From Asterias rubens (Eukaryota > Echinodermata > Asteroidea > Forcipulatida > Asteriidae), in assembly GCF_902459465.1 (NCBI RefSeq), contig NC_047077.1:3286001-3350000 (forward strand): a DNA stretch of 64,000 nucleotides. The letters run 5' to 3'. The notes under the pieces were generated by a model, which was not told the origin of the DNA, did not search any database, and saw only the letters and a list, made by a program, of their open reading frames with translations. Shown here one piece after another: positions 24,865 to 35,334 of the stretch (within the stretch, counting starts at the first letter, position 1; each line of letters starts with the position of its first letter). A program made the translations under genes and the position numbers.

Positions 24865-25641
24865 GTCTCCTTTTACATGCACTACACAACATACATGTAC
24901 ATGTATGGGACCAACGACTTGAGGCTACATGTATACACCCAGTTTGTAGGATGAAGCAATGATGGTAATGGTCTTTACAAAAGGTCAATAAAAGAAATGT
25001 TTTCAGTAGTAATTTATAAAAACCTTGAAAGAACAAAAATAGCAAGGCAATACAAAACTATATAATGTATGCTAAATGTTTGTATGTTATAACCTTTTCA
25101 CGTTAGGCTCTTATATATCTACAATAGCAGTATACACTGATCACCTGGAAAGTATTGTGTCTGATGGCTTTTCATTTGAGGACAACTTTCATGTGGACCA
25201 CAAAACAATTTATGGAAGTTGAGATACTTTCATGCATGATATTTTATCCTTTGAAAACAGGAGGAAAACATTTTCTGGGCGGGCACAAGGGCTGACCTAC
25301 TTGTTCAAGAGAAGTGTAGGGTAAAAATTGTTGGCTATTTAATAACAGTTTTTACGATTGTTCCAAGAACAAATAAAAAACCAGACCGAAGAAGGAAAAC
25401 TATCTTGCCTGTATTACTTCTCAATTGTGTTGATAGCGGTCTCATCTCAAATCTCATACTCTATCTTGGTCTTCCAGAGCAAGAACTTGAACTATGTAGA
25501 ACTAAGACAGTACAAAGACATGTTTGTTAATTGAAAGAAAAAATCTCTTTGATTTCCTTTTTTATTTGAAAGTGAAATAGGCAGAGAGAGTACAATGGCA
25601 GTATTTACATGATTTCAAAACTCAAATAAATGTCAGGTAGA

Positions 25642-26027
25642 TTAAAGGCAGTGGACACTATTGGTTATTACTCAAAATAATTATTGGCATAAAACCATTA
25701 TTGGTGACGAGTAATGGGGAGAGGTTGATGGTATAAAACATTGTGAGAAACGGCTCCCTCTGAAGTGCCATGGTTTTTGAGAAAGAAGTAATTTTCAGCG
25801 AATTTGATTTCGAGACCTCACATTTAGAACTTGAGGTCTCGAAATCAACCATCTAAACGCACACAACTTCGTGTGACACGGGTTATTTTTCTTTCATTAT
25901 TATCTTGCAAGTTCATTGACCGATTGAGCTCGAATTTCCACAGGTTTGTTATTTTATGCATATGTTGGGATAAACCAACTGTGAATGCTAGTCTTTGACA
26001 AATACCAATGGTGTCCTCTGCCTTTAA
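25642..26027 (-). mobile_element. MITE1 copy, full length
   Basis: It runs from TTAA + AGGCAGTGGACACTATTGG to the inverted end CCAATGGTGTCCTCTGCCT + TTAA, about 386 bp. An internal palindrome around GAGACCTCA...TGAGGTCTC lies near the middle. TTAA borders both ends. Confidence 0.85.
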
Positions 26028-26049
26028 ATGGTGTTTGTAGCTTTACCTG

Positions 26050-26345
26050 ATGTGAAGAATAAGAAGTAACTATAAATACTAAATAGTAAACTTGCATCAC
26101 AACCATGTATAAAATCTCTCTTTTTAAGGAGTGTTGGCCCTGAAAAGAGCCTGTGTGGTCTCCAAGGACATTTAGAACAGTTTACTCTGCCTCTGCTCGT
26201 CTTCGTTCTCCTGACGAGGAGCAGAGTATACTGTTAGAAACATCAAGACCAAACCGGCTCTTTTCAGAGCCAACATTCCCTCAAAAGAACATACATGGTT
26301 GTACCCGCATGTTTACTATTTAGTATTTATTGTCAGGCAGATTGT
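26050..26345. mobile_element. Foldback element with GGCTCTTTTCAG arms
   Basis: CTGAAAAGAGCC at 26152 pairs with GGCTCTTTTCAG at 26258, with AACAGT...ACTCTGC / GCAGAGT...ACTGTT arms inside and AATACTAAATAGTAAAC / GTTTACTATTTAGTATT outside. It retains an uninterrupted TTAA at 26124-26127 where its relative at 58850-59365 carries a MITE2. It lies just downstream of the SAP-SWIM gene, and its AATAAA (minus, about 26325) could serve as that gene's poly-A signal. Confidence 0.75.
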
Positions 26346-26548
26346 TGGTTTTAGTAAAGCACCTTTTTGTACAAAAGAAAGTATGTTAAACTAGAAAAGC
26401 ATTCGTCTCTAAAAATACAAGTCTAGAACCAACAATGATTTTACATGCACTGCATGTCTCTTGATTGAGCCATTTGAAGACGATTGAAACAAGCAACATG
26501 GCGAAACAATAATCATCCAAACCCCAACAATGTTATTGGTTTTCACCT

Positions 26549-29500
26549 TCAGACAGCAGCTGGGCTTTCCACTTCACCAGTTACCACCTCTGCATGTCCC
26601 TCATCCATAGGTTCCCCTTCTGTCACCAACTTTGCACCTCCAATGGCATGTGAACCAGTAACTGCCTGTATGCCTCCCACAGCCTGTGAACCAGTAACTG
26701 CCAGTGAAGAAGTAACTGACTGTGCACCAGTAACTGCCTGTGAACCAGTAACTGCCTGTGAAGAAGTAACTGCAGGTAGGCCTCCCACAGCCTGTGAACC
26801 AGTAACTGCCTGTATGCCCCCTACAGCATGTGAACCAGTAACAGCCTGTGTGCCTCCCGCAGCCTGTGCAACCATAACAGCCTGTCTGCCTGCCACAACC
26901 TGTGCTTGACCTCCTGTTAATGTCGGGGCACCTACCACTGCCTTACCACCTACCATGAACAGGCCTGTTGGAACTGTCTTTAATCCTGCCACCTGTCCAG
27001 CTGATAGCACTTGCATGCCTGCTGCACTGCATGCTGCAACCTGATTGCCTGACACAGGTACAGCTACCATCTGCGCTGGGGTCACTCCTTGTACTGGCAT
27101 GTTTGATGCCTGTTTACCTACTGTACTTGGTGGGCCGGCCATGACCGATGTCTGACCACCTACAACATTTGACCTCTGTGCACCCTGCCCACCAGAAGCT
27201 GGCCCCTTCCCAACAACCATGATTGTTTGCCTCCCTTCCTTCGTCCGGACTGAAAGCATGTTTTGTTTCTCTACCGGCTGACCCACTGTAAGGTTCTGCC
27301 CTGACCTCTGTGCACCCTGTCCACCAGACGCTACATTTGCCCCTGGTGTATCTGGCTTCTTCCCAACAACCAGGATTGTTTGCTTGCCATCTCTCATCCG
27401 GACTGTAACAGTGTTATGCTGCTCTGGCTGCTGACCAGCTGTAAGGTTCTGCCCTGCATCGATGGCCCCTCTGAACATCTGAGCAAACAAGCTATTCGGG
27501 GCTGTCCTACAAATCTTCTCCATGAACTTCCTCTTCTCTTCAGCAGATGGCTTTGGAATCTTCCCCAACAGGGACTGGGCAAATATGTCTTTCTTCTTGA
27601 ATAGATCTGTGATCTTGACAGGTCTAACGCTTTCATCTTGGTCGTCTTTAGATTTGCGGGTGCTTGTCTGACTGTCCGTTGAGTCCATCTCTCTGACAAG
27701 ACGCTCTACACGAAACAGAACAGCTATCACATGATTACAGCACTGGTACAAGTCATCTGTGCATGTGCAACAAGACACAACAATGTCCCCATCTGATGTC
27801 ATTAAAATCTTGCTAATATTGGCAGGTTTCTTTGCATCATATCCATCTCCGCCTGCATTCAGCTGAGCAACAGACCCCCTCACAAAGATGAAATCTGTCG
27901 AACTCTGAACTTTGATACTTCGAACGCAGACAGATTCCAAGTACTGGTATGCTTTTTTGGTTTTATAGTCGCCCAAGTAGTACGTGTCAAACGCTTCCTT
28001 GGTTAGGATGTAGTGGAAGATCTTTCCAACATCTAGGATTGGTAGAGCTGAGATATCAACACTCCAGGCATTGAGGACATCAGGATCTGTCAGACCATAC
28101 TCCTCCAAGATGGCAGTATACTCTCCCTTGCTCTGCTCCTGCTCGATCTTGAATTTCTTAGGCTCGCTGGGTCCTGCATTATTCTTCCGATTTTGAGCAA
28201 GTAAAGCACGTTCCACCAGTTCAGCTCTACGGCCTGTTGTTAAAGTGAAGAATCCAGAACAAATTAATGAAAGATTTGAATTTTTGTTTTATTTCTTGTT
28301 ATTCATAAATACCCCAGACACAGGCAGTCCTATTGGTTGAAAAGGTGGTCACATCCATGTTTACCTGGTTATAAATGGCTGACCAGTTGGCTAAAGTGCG
28401 TTTGGCATTCATAGCCATTCCTGTATTGGTACGCACGCTAAAAGTGGGCGCTAATACTGAGAACAAAATCAGTACGGTACTCGACATATAGCTGTAAAGT
28501 GTGTGGCCTGCAATTTGATCATTGCCAAAATGGCAAGAGGACAGGAATTTAACAATCTTACAAAAAGACACGTTTAAAGACAGTGGACACTATTGGTAAT
28601 TATCGAAGACCAGTCTTCTCACTTGGTGTATCTCAACATATAAGCATAAAATAACAAACCTGTGAAAATTTGAGCTCAATTGGTCGAAGAAGTTGCGAGA
28701 TAATAATGAAAGAAAAAACACACTTGTCACACAAAATTGTGTGTTCTAAACTTGAGGTCTCGAAATCAAATTCGTGGAAAGTTCCTTCTTTCACGAAAAC
28801 TACATCACTTTGGAGGGAGCTGTTTCTCACAATGTTTTATACTATCAACCTCTCCCCATTACTCGTAACAAAGAAAAGTTTTATGACGACAATTATTTTG
28901 AGTAATTACCAATAGTGTCCACTGCCTTTAATTACAGTCGGGTATTCATTAATGGGAATTAAGGATTATTGATGACTTGGTCTTAAATGATCATTTGAAA
29001 CCTTGCATGGTCAAGACCACGGCCTGATTTCATAGAGCTATAAGCACAACAAGTAACTGGGCAAATTATAAACAAGGCAAAATACCAGCAAAAATACCAT
29101 GTCACATCAACAATTTGTGACTGGTGTCCTGCTCAATTCTGCTAGGCAGAAAATTGTTAAGCCTTTTTTTTTCCTTGAAGGCAGTGGACACTATTGGTAA
29201 TTACTCAAAATAATTATTAGCATAAAACCTTTCTTGCTGACAAGTAATGGGGCGAGGTTGGTGGTATAAAACATTGTGAGAAACAGCTCCCTCTGAAGTG
29301 CCATAGTTTTGGAGAAAGAAGTAATTTTCCACCTCAAGTTTAGAACTTGAGGTCTCGAAATCAACCATCTAAACGCACACAACTTCGTGTGACAAGGGTA
29401 TTTTCTTCTTTCATGAGATCTTGAGATCTTGGTTGAGATACACCAACTGTGAAGGCTAGTCTTTGACAATTACCAATAGTGTCCACTGCCTTTAAGAAGC

Positions 29501-29759
29501 TAGCAGCTCTATGAATTTTGGCCAATGTGATAAAGGAACTTGCCTTTGGCCTGTTCCTTTTTACGCACGACCATGCCAGTTTTGAACTCAGGATGATCCA
29601 AATCTTACCAACAATCGAGTCCCCGAGATTAAGTAAGAAGAATTTCAATTCTGCCGTGGAAAACTCCAGGAAGTCTTCGATGGTGAGCTCCGATTCTGGT
29701 TCTTCAGATTTAAGTTGAACAGTCTCAACAAGACTACTGTCTATGGCAAGGTATTCCAT
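26549..29759 (-). CDS. SAP plus SWIM zinc-finger protein
   Basis: Coding exons 29759-29609 and 28233-26549; 611 residues. The splice joins SIV-G-RRAELVERAL in frame and completes a SAP domain (about residues 26-60: FSTAELKFFLLNLG...GRRAELVERA), a helix-turn-helix motif that binds AT-rich or scaffold DNA. Residues about 130-230 hold a SWIM zinc finger with Cys206, Cys208, Cys216 and His218 (CxC-x7-CxH) in the context NHVIAVLF. This spacing and context resemble SWIM domains found beside YqaJ exonuclease domains in invertebrate proteins, but no exonuclease domain is present here. The tail (about 330-611) is low-complexity Gly/Ala/Val/Thr/Gln with many QAVTGSQAVGG-like repeats. A nuclear DNA-binding role is inference. 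The start ATG follows an acceptor at 29785. Confidence 0.82.
28574..28931 (+). mobile_element. MITE1 copy in the SAP-SWIM coding intron
   Basis: Left end TTAA + AGACAGTGGACACTATTGG, right end CCAATAGTGTCCACTGCCT + TTAA, about 358 bp. Confidence 0.85.
29021..29523. mobile_element. CATAGAGCT-type foldback with a MITE1 nested inside
   Basis: Outer ends GGCCTGATTTCATAGAGCT and AGCAGCTCTATGAATTTTGGCC are inverted and match the ends of the element at 39326-39571. A MITE1 copy occupies 29175-29495 inside it. Confidence 0.75.
29175..29495 (-). mobile_element. MITE1 copy nested in a foldback
   Basis: Ends GGCAGTGGACACTATTGG and CCAATAGTGTCCACTGCC, bordered by TTGA (decayed) and TTAA. It is shorter than the full copy because the middle is partly deleted. 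Confidence 0.8.
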
Positions 29760-31890
29760 TTCTTGAATCAGTGTTTGGGGATAACTGTCAAATAAATACA
29801 TCAGAGCATTGTACAAGAAACGGGATTCTAAAGTAAAGATGCTATGTCAGATTTTTGGCCCCAAACATTAAAAAATAGATTTTTTTGAGTGAATGGTATT
29901 TCAAAGAGTATCACCCGCTCTAACGAAAAAAAGTTGAACTTAATTACTTTTTATGGTCAGGAACCATGACAAAAATTGAAAACATTTCTGATGAAACACA
30001 TAAGAATTGGTCATGGATATATTGTCGCACTTATAATTTTGAGCACTTTTTTTCACTGCTACTAATAATTGGCGGACTTTTTCGAGCAATGGCTCAAATG
30101 AAAGCTTGTAACTTTTTCGACCCCCATCAAAATACCTATTGAATTTTAAATCAAAATTTTTGGGTCAAATCGGCCAAAAATCTGACACAGCATCTTTAAA
30201 AAAGCTAACGAAGGTGTGCAAAAGTTAGTATAATTATTTGTTATAAATCAGAATGTCAATTGTTGTGGCCCAAATTAAATTGTGGCAAAAGTCTGTTTTC
30301 ATCTGCAGTGCATTAAATAACATTCAAAATACATCATGGTGCACTGCAAATGCAAAACCCTGTTGTACTACATTAGTTTTAATAGCCTATAGCCCTTTCC
30401 CTTATCAGTTGCCGAAAGGCATTGTGGGAAGGAAAAGGGAGCTTACAAACATGTACCATGGAGGAAGAATTTGTACAATGCCCCTTTTTCCTTCCTCTTT
30501 TTCCTCCAACAATTGAGAAAAATCCGGCAAGGCTGGGGGGGGGGGGGGGGGGGGAGAGTCGCGATAAGGTCTAAAGGCAAATTTCAAAAATCCAACGAAC
30601 ATGACATGTCCTTGATTGTTTCATTGGCTTACGCATTCAGTGTTATTCCGGTGTCATGACAAAAACTGTCCGCTGAGCATGTGCAGTAGACCCCAGACAC
30701 TATTTGGCACGGATTACGTGACAAATAGTGTCCGCCCAACAAGTATTGTCCGGGCGTCATGCTGCGGGCGCGTGCTGATTATTTATAATCAAATAAATAC
30801 AAACCATGGAGGAATGTATACAACCAAGAAAGCGTTCAAGTAAATACAAGCCAAGTTAAAAAATAGAACACTTACTCTCAAAAGTATGTCAAGATTATTT
30901 TTGTACTATGGTAAAACAGTGCAGGTTTTACCGATTGTGCTAAAAGTGACGAATTATTCATAATAAAATACGACCGAGAATGCCAAGTCAAGTTACAAAG
31001 TAGACGAACTCTTAATCTCAAAAGTATGTAGATTAGTATTTTACTTATGTAATTAAAAAGAGCAGGTTAAAAGGTATGAATTGTGAACGTGCTAAATGAT
31101 AAATAATACAAATATTTATATATAAATCAATCACAAGCAGGAAAGCGTCACAAAAATGTAAAACTAAAAGGTTAAAAATGAAGCAGCAAGGCACGCAATG
31201 ATGATGCACGCTTACCGCGAACACTATTTAGCAAGCTTCCGTAAACGTCAAAGACGCTTGACCAATCAGAGCGCAATATGCTAATGAGTGGACACTTACT
31301 GCCAGCGGACAGTTTTTGTCATGACGAGAGCTTTATTCTATTTCTAAATGAATGAATGAAACATTTCTTTAAAAATTAAAAAGCTGTTGACTTACATTTA
31401 ATACAATACAAGCAATCTTTACAGTTTACACTGCCAAAACTGTGTTTAGCATGGTCAGTAAGAACATAGCACCATCATTGTAATAAAAAGAACTGATGAA
31501 CCGTTCGTTACCAATCAATCATTGGATTTTGAGGTAGGTTCTACCTCCCATGGTCATGATGGTATGATGGTTAAACATCAGTTCAGTGTCAGTGTTAAGT
31601 GTCAGTTCAGTACAGACAGTAGGCCTAGCTAGTGATGTCTGTTTGCAAGTTACACTTACAGACAGTGTGATTCACACTGTGCCGTCAGTCATCAAGTTTT
31701 TGCAGAAAATACTTCTTCTTTATCTCCCTTAATCTAGGTCATTTACACTGAATTAAATTCTTACCTGTCAAGAAGGTTTGACCGAATACATACAGCCAGA
31801 AAGCAGGCATAGGAAACGTCCAAGTGCAAACGAAATCACACGTTTTCTCAGTGATGGTCCTTTTTTTGTACTTCGAAAATGGCGAAAAAG
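29760..31890 (-). promoter_or_regulatory. 5' untranslated region, first intron and promoter of the SAP-SWIM gene
   Basis: The acceptor TTTGACAG ends at 29785, leaving 25 bases of leader before the ATG. A matching strong donor (TTGACAG followed by gtaaga) at 31765 ends a probable first exon lying between 31765 and about 31880. Near 31880 a minus-strand CGCCATTTT (YY1-type) word suggests the promoter. The intron (29785-31764) holds a 673 bp transposon and a G17 run at 30536. The exact start site is not visible. Confidence 0.5.
30653..31325. mobile_element. 673 bp non-autonomous transposon with perfect 23-bp ends
   Basis: GTCATGACAAAAACTGTCC plus four more bases at 30653-30675 is exactly reverse-complemented at 31303-31325. 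Inside are degenerate repeats of about 130 bp sharing CTCAAAAGTATGT and AAAGTAGA/AAATAGA words. No target duplication or transposase is visible, so the superfamily is unknown. Confidence 0.8.
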
Positions 31891-31899
31891 TAGCAAACA

Positions 31900-33040
31900 T
31901 GCAAGGCGCCCTCTGTCGGTTCTATAAAAATCTTTTCCCAGGGACTGCTTTATTTTGTTGTTTCAACAAAAGAATAAAGGAAATGTTTGGACCTAAAGGG
32001 ATCTTTTGAAACATTGCGATGACCGTCAAGTTGGATCAGCACACCTTTGAAATGTATTGTTCTCTGTGCTTATTATTAGTAGCGTTTTATTTTGTATTTC
32101 ATTTCTGCCAGCCCTGGCATAAGCTACGCCCTTCTCTACCACCCGCCGAGTTTAAAAACATTTCAACGACTAGATTTATCTTCTTTTTTTTGTACCTGCT
32201 TACCAAACAAAGTGACAGAAAAACAAAACACTTGACTCTTTTTATTCGAGTTAAAATGTTATTAATATTTATTTGGTTTGAGGACAAAGCTGAATGCTTA
32301 TTGTAGGATGAGATAAATAATGTTATAATAATAATATTACTAGTTTTTATTATAAAAATATAATTATAGTTTACAATTTTTGACAAGGCACAATCAAACC
32401 CATTTTAATGTGATATTAAAAGAATTGCAGTTTCCCATGAAATTAGTTTATATGAAAATAGTTTGAATTTTTGTATATCAGAATTCAATTTGATTGCAGC
32501 TTTCAGTTAAATTTTTCATTTTTTGTTTTGAGCTCTGAAGTAGGTTTACAAAGCAAATCCTTTAGAATTTAGTGAGTTTACAAAACATGATTTCCCATTA
32601 TTGAAGTCAGAAAATTAACGTAGGCAAGATTTGACAAAGTGATTTGTTTTGTGCCAGTCAATTATACTGTTGATAATAAATACAACATGATCTATGGCTC
32701 TATATGGCAAGATCTCTGGCTCTAGGTTCACCACAATGCATGATAAAAAGAAAATGGCCGACATTGAACGAGGTGAAATTATTCAGCTTGGCTACTGGCT
32801 TGTGATGATTGTGCAAACAACTTGAACCTTTCTTTAAGGTTTAAAGATGGATTAATTGCAAACTCTCATGCAATTTGTTTCAAGATTGTAAAGTACCAAA
32901 ACCAAAGTTTTTCTCCAAACTCTTGTGACAGCTTAGGGATTTCCCCTCACAAACCATTGGAGTCTCCCATCTGAAAGCTTTGCACTTTGAGATTGTCTAA
33001 AATGTAAATTCATAAAATATGACAAATTTTTAAGAACCAC
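31900..33040. other. Intergenic, no gene seen
   Basis: AT-rich DNA separates the SAP-SWIM promoter from the 3' end of the kinase gene. It includes a TTATAATAATAATATTA patch near 32320. Open frames here are short and lack coding character. Confidence 0.5.
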
Positions 33041-33045
33041 AGTAT

Positions 33046-35329
33046 TCAATGCGAAACCTTGCTAAGCATTTTACAAACTTTATTCATCTGTGGGCGGTTT
33101 TTAGGATTCCTCCTGGAGCACTTTTTGCCAATGGATTTCAGGAAGTGCACATTTGCTTCTTTTCCAACTAACTTGAAGATTTTCCCAAGGGAGTGAACAT
33201 CAGCAGCCATAGCAAGTTGAGCTTGACCCTTGATTCCCTCAGGTGTCAGCTTAGCAAATGTGCAATTCCCAAGATCACATATCTTAGCTCTCCAACACCT
33301 CCAGTTACCATCAGTGGCATACAGGAGGATGTTATCAGGGCTAAGATCTTGATGAATATACCCCTGATCATGAAGATGCTGGAGTCCTTGGCAGATGTCT
33401 TGCCCAATCTGCAACCAGTCCTTCTCTGGAATATCTGAGATGATGACTTTATTATTTCTCAATGCATCCTCCAGGGTTATGTTTTCTGGAATGGATTCAT
33501 TGCCAACAAACTCCTGTAGGATGCATCGGAAGGGAGATTGGTGGACAACTCCAATTACCTCAGGAAATGAGGGGTGCCCTTGGACTAGGTGGTGGGCATC
33601 AAGTTCATTACGGAATTCATCCTCCGGATGATGGTTGTAAACAATCTTTGCTGCTGATAGTCTATCATCAGGCATGACTTTAACGAGGCGTGTTGATGAC
33701 GTCTCACCACACCCTAACTCTAACCACTCTCCAAATATGCCTTCCTCTGGAGCCAATTCACTGGGTTGGTACAAACGGGTTCCAAAGTAGGTAGGTTGCC
33801 CAAAATGAGTATAAAACCCTGATCTGTTGGCACATTTTATTGAAGGTACAGGTTTGGGGGGAGTAGGTAGAGATCTATCATCCAAAGACGGAGCTGTCTC
33901 TTTGGCAGGAGATGCAGTTGAGATATTTGTTTCTGAAGATGGAGAAGTTTCTGAAGTCTCAAAGGATGACACTGAAGAGGCAGAACAATTTGATGATGTC
34001 TCAAAGCTCTGCTCATCTTGCACAAAGTCAGTAACTCTTGATTGTGTCTCATCATTGATTCCAATCTCTTGCCTGTTTAGAGATGTAAGAAGACACTTAT
34101 TATTCAATCATTATTAAAATATAAACACAAGTCTTTGTTCTCACAAACAAAGAAATCAACAGGGCTAGAGTTTAGAGGAAAGATGATACTGACTGCTTGT
34201 GTTTTTCAAAGGAGTGAGCTGATTTAAATAAATTATATGTTTTGTTATAGTCCCTTCTTGTATTAAAAATGTTCAACAATAACACTTAAAAAGAAGGAAA
34301 AAATCAATTAAAATTTAAAACTAGTAAATATTGACTACTTTTACAAACCTTGAGGACTTGATTTGTTGGGCGGAGCCAGATTGCTTTGGGGTCAGTATTT
34401 TGGCGACCTTGTCTTTCCGCCTAAAGATTGCCCGGATTGCTTTTCTCAAACCAGACATACTCTTTTGTTTTTTCCTGCGAAGAAGAGATGGTCGAGTGTC
34501 ATTAGAGAATGCTAACAAGAAATAAAAGTTTTGTGCTTGTTGTTGTTTAATTTTTTGTGTTACTTGTCTTAGTCCAGGCCTGGAATTAGGCCATGGCCTA
34601 TGTTGCCCCTGGTCTTAGCCTTGCTGACCATCAAAAGTTTCCTACTGACTTTAAGATTTCCGAATGGTAGTGCCCTTTACAAACTGAAAAATGGCCTTGC
34701 CCTTTCAACATGTTCAAAGATGAAATTCCATGCATGTCAGTCCAGATATGAGATATTATTTTGAATGATTAAGTTACAATAAAAACACATTGGAGAGCAT
34801 TCAGATATTAAGTTTTAGTTCAGATCAATAAAACAACAACCAAACATCATCTGTGCCCTCTCCTTCACCTATTTGTTGTTATGAACTTGAAATGCAGCCT
34901 TTTCTAGAACTCATTTCTTTACAAAAAAATACAATATTTATGCTTTCTTTCTAGCAAAACAGCGCAGGAATTTCATCTTAAAAAAGCCACAGCCATTTTC
35001 ATTTTGAAATGGGCACTTCCACTGAAAAAAAATAATCTTAAAAGTCAATCAGAAACTTTGAAGGGGCACCAAGGCCAACACCAGGCAGCCAGGGCCAAAG
35101 GAGACCATGCCCCTCCATTGCCCTCCAATCCAAGGCCTGCATGTAATTCCAAGCCTGTAGTGTTTGCATTGAGGTCTTACTTTTGAGTAGCTGTACTCGG
35201 CTTGTTGTATTGAGTCTCAGCAGACTCTTTGGGTAGTGCCAGCTTGACACTCATGAATGACTTGAGCTCTAAGTCAGAGGTCATCATATCTTGCATGGCT
35301 GCCATTTTAGGTAATCTGGGGGAGGACAT
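33046..35329 (-). CDS. Protein kinase-like gene with a basic N-terminal region
   Basis: Coding exons 35329-35181, 34474-34349 and 34072-33046; 433 residues; all junctions keep frame. The domain spans about 205-428: glycine loop LGCGETSSTRLV (212-217), Lys234 in AAK, Glu248, catalytic loop HQDLSPDN (332-339), DLG (358-360) and DVHSLG (383-388), then the subdomain XI-like NPKNRP. Catalytic Lys, Asp and Asn are all present, so activity is likely, although HRD is HQD, DFG is DLG and no clear APE motif follows. Residues 1-91 are Lys/Arg-rich (KKKQKS...LRKAIRAIFRRK); residues 100-170 are Ser/Thr/Glu-rich and probably disordered. No orthologue is recognised. It could be a Ser/Thr kinase of a lineage-expanded family. 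Confidence 0.82.
34572..34725. repeat. CAGGCCTG-related repeat fragment
   Basis: Words AGGCCTGGAATTAGGCC, TTGCCCCTGG and TGCCCTTTACA resemble, in part, the element at 17912-18068. It lies just beyond the second coding exon in the kinase intron. A related fragment lies at about 35055-35160 before the first coding exon. Confidence 0.4.
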
Positions 35330-35334
35330 TGCAG

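Larger units (their letters stand above)
24262..24990. repeat. SINE family D copy split by two insertions
   Basis: 24262-24350 (ATTATGAGACC...ATAGCACA) and about 24862-24990 (CTTTTACATGCACT...GGGACCAACG) correspond to consecutive parts of the SINE D copy at 11640-11955. Between them lie a MITE2 copy and a TTTCACAAAG-type foldback. Confidence 0.6.

Noticed and set aside
26484-26909. 141-codon plus-strand frame with VTACEPVTAC repeats
   Set aside because: It is the antisense of the repetitive tail of the SAP-SWIM gene. The minus-strand frame is longer and completes a SAP domain by splicing.
28670-28915. Recurring VSKSNSWKITSF...TMALQREPF peptide in several open frames (15641, 25658, 28670, 29191, 48646)
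   Set aside because: At first sight this is a repeated protein family, but all cases are the same frame through MITE1 copies, with different starts and no codon conservation beyond the DNA repeat.
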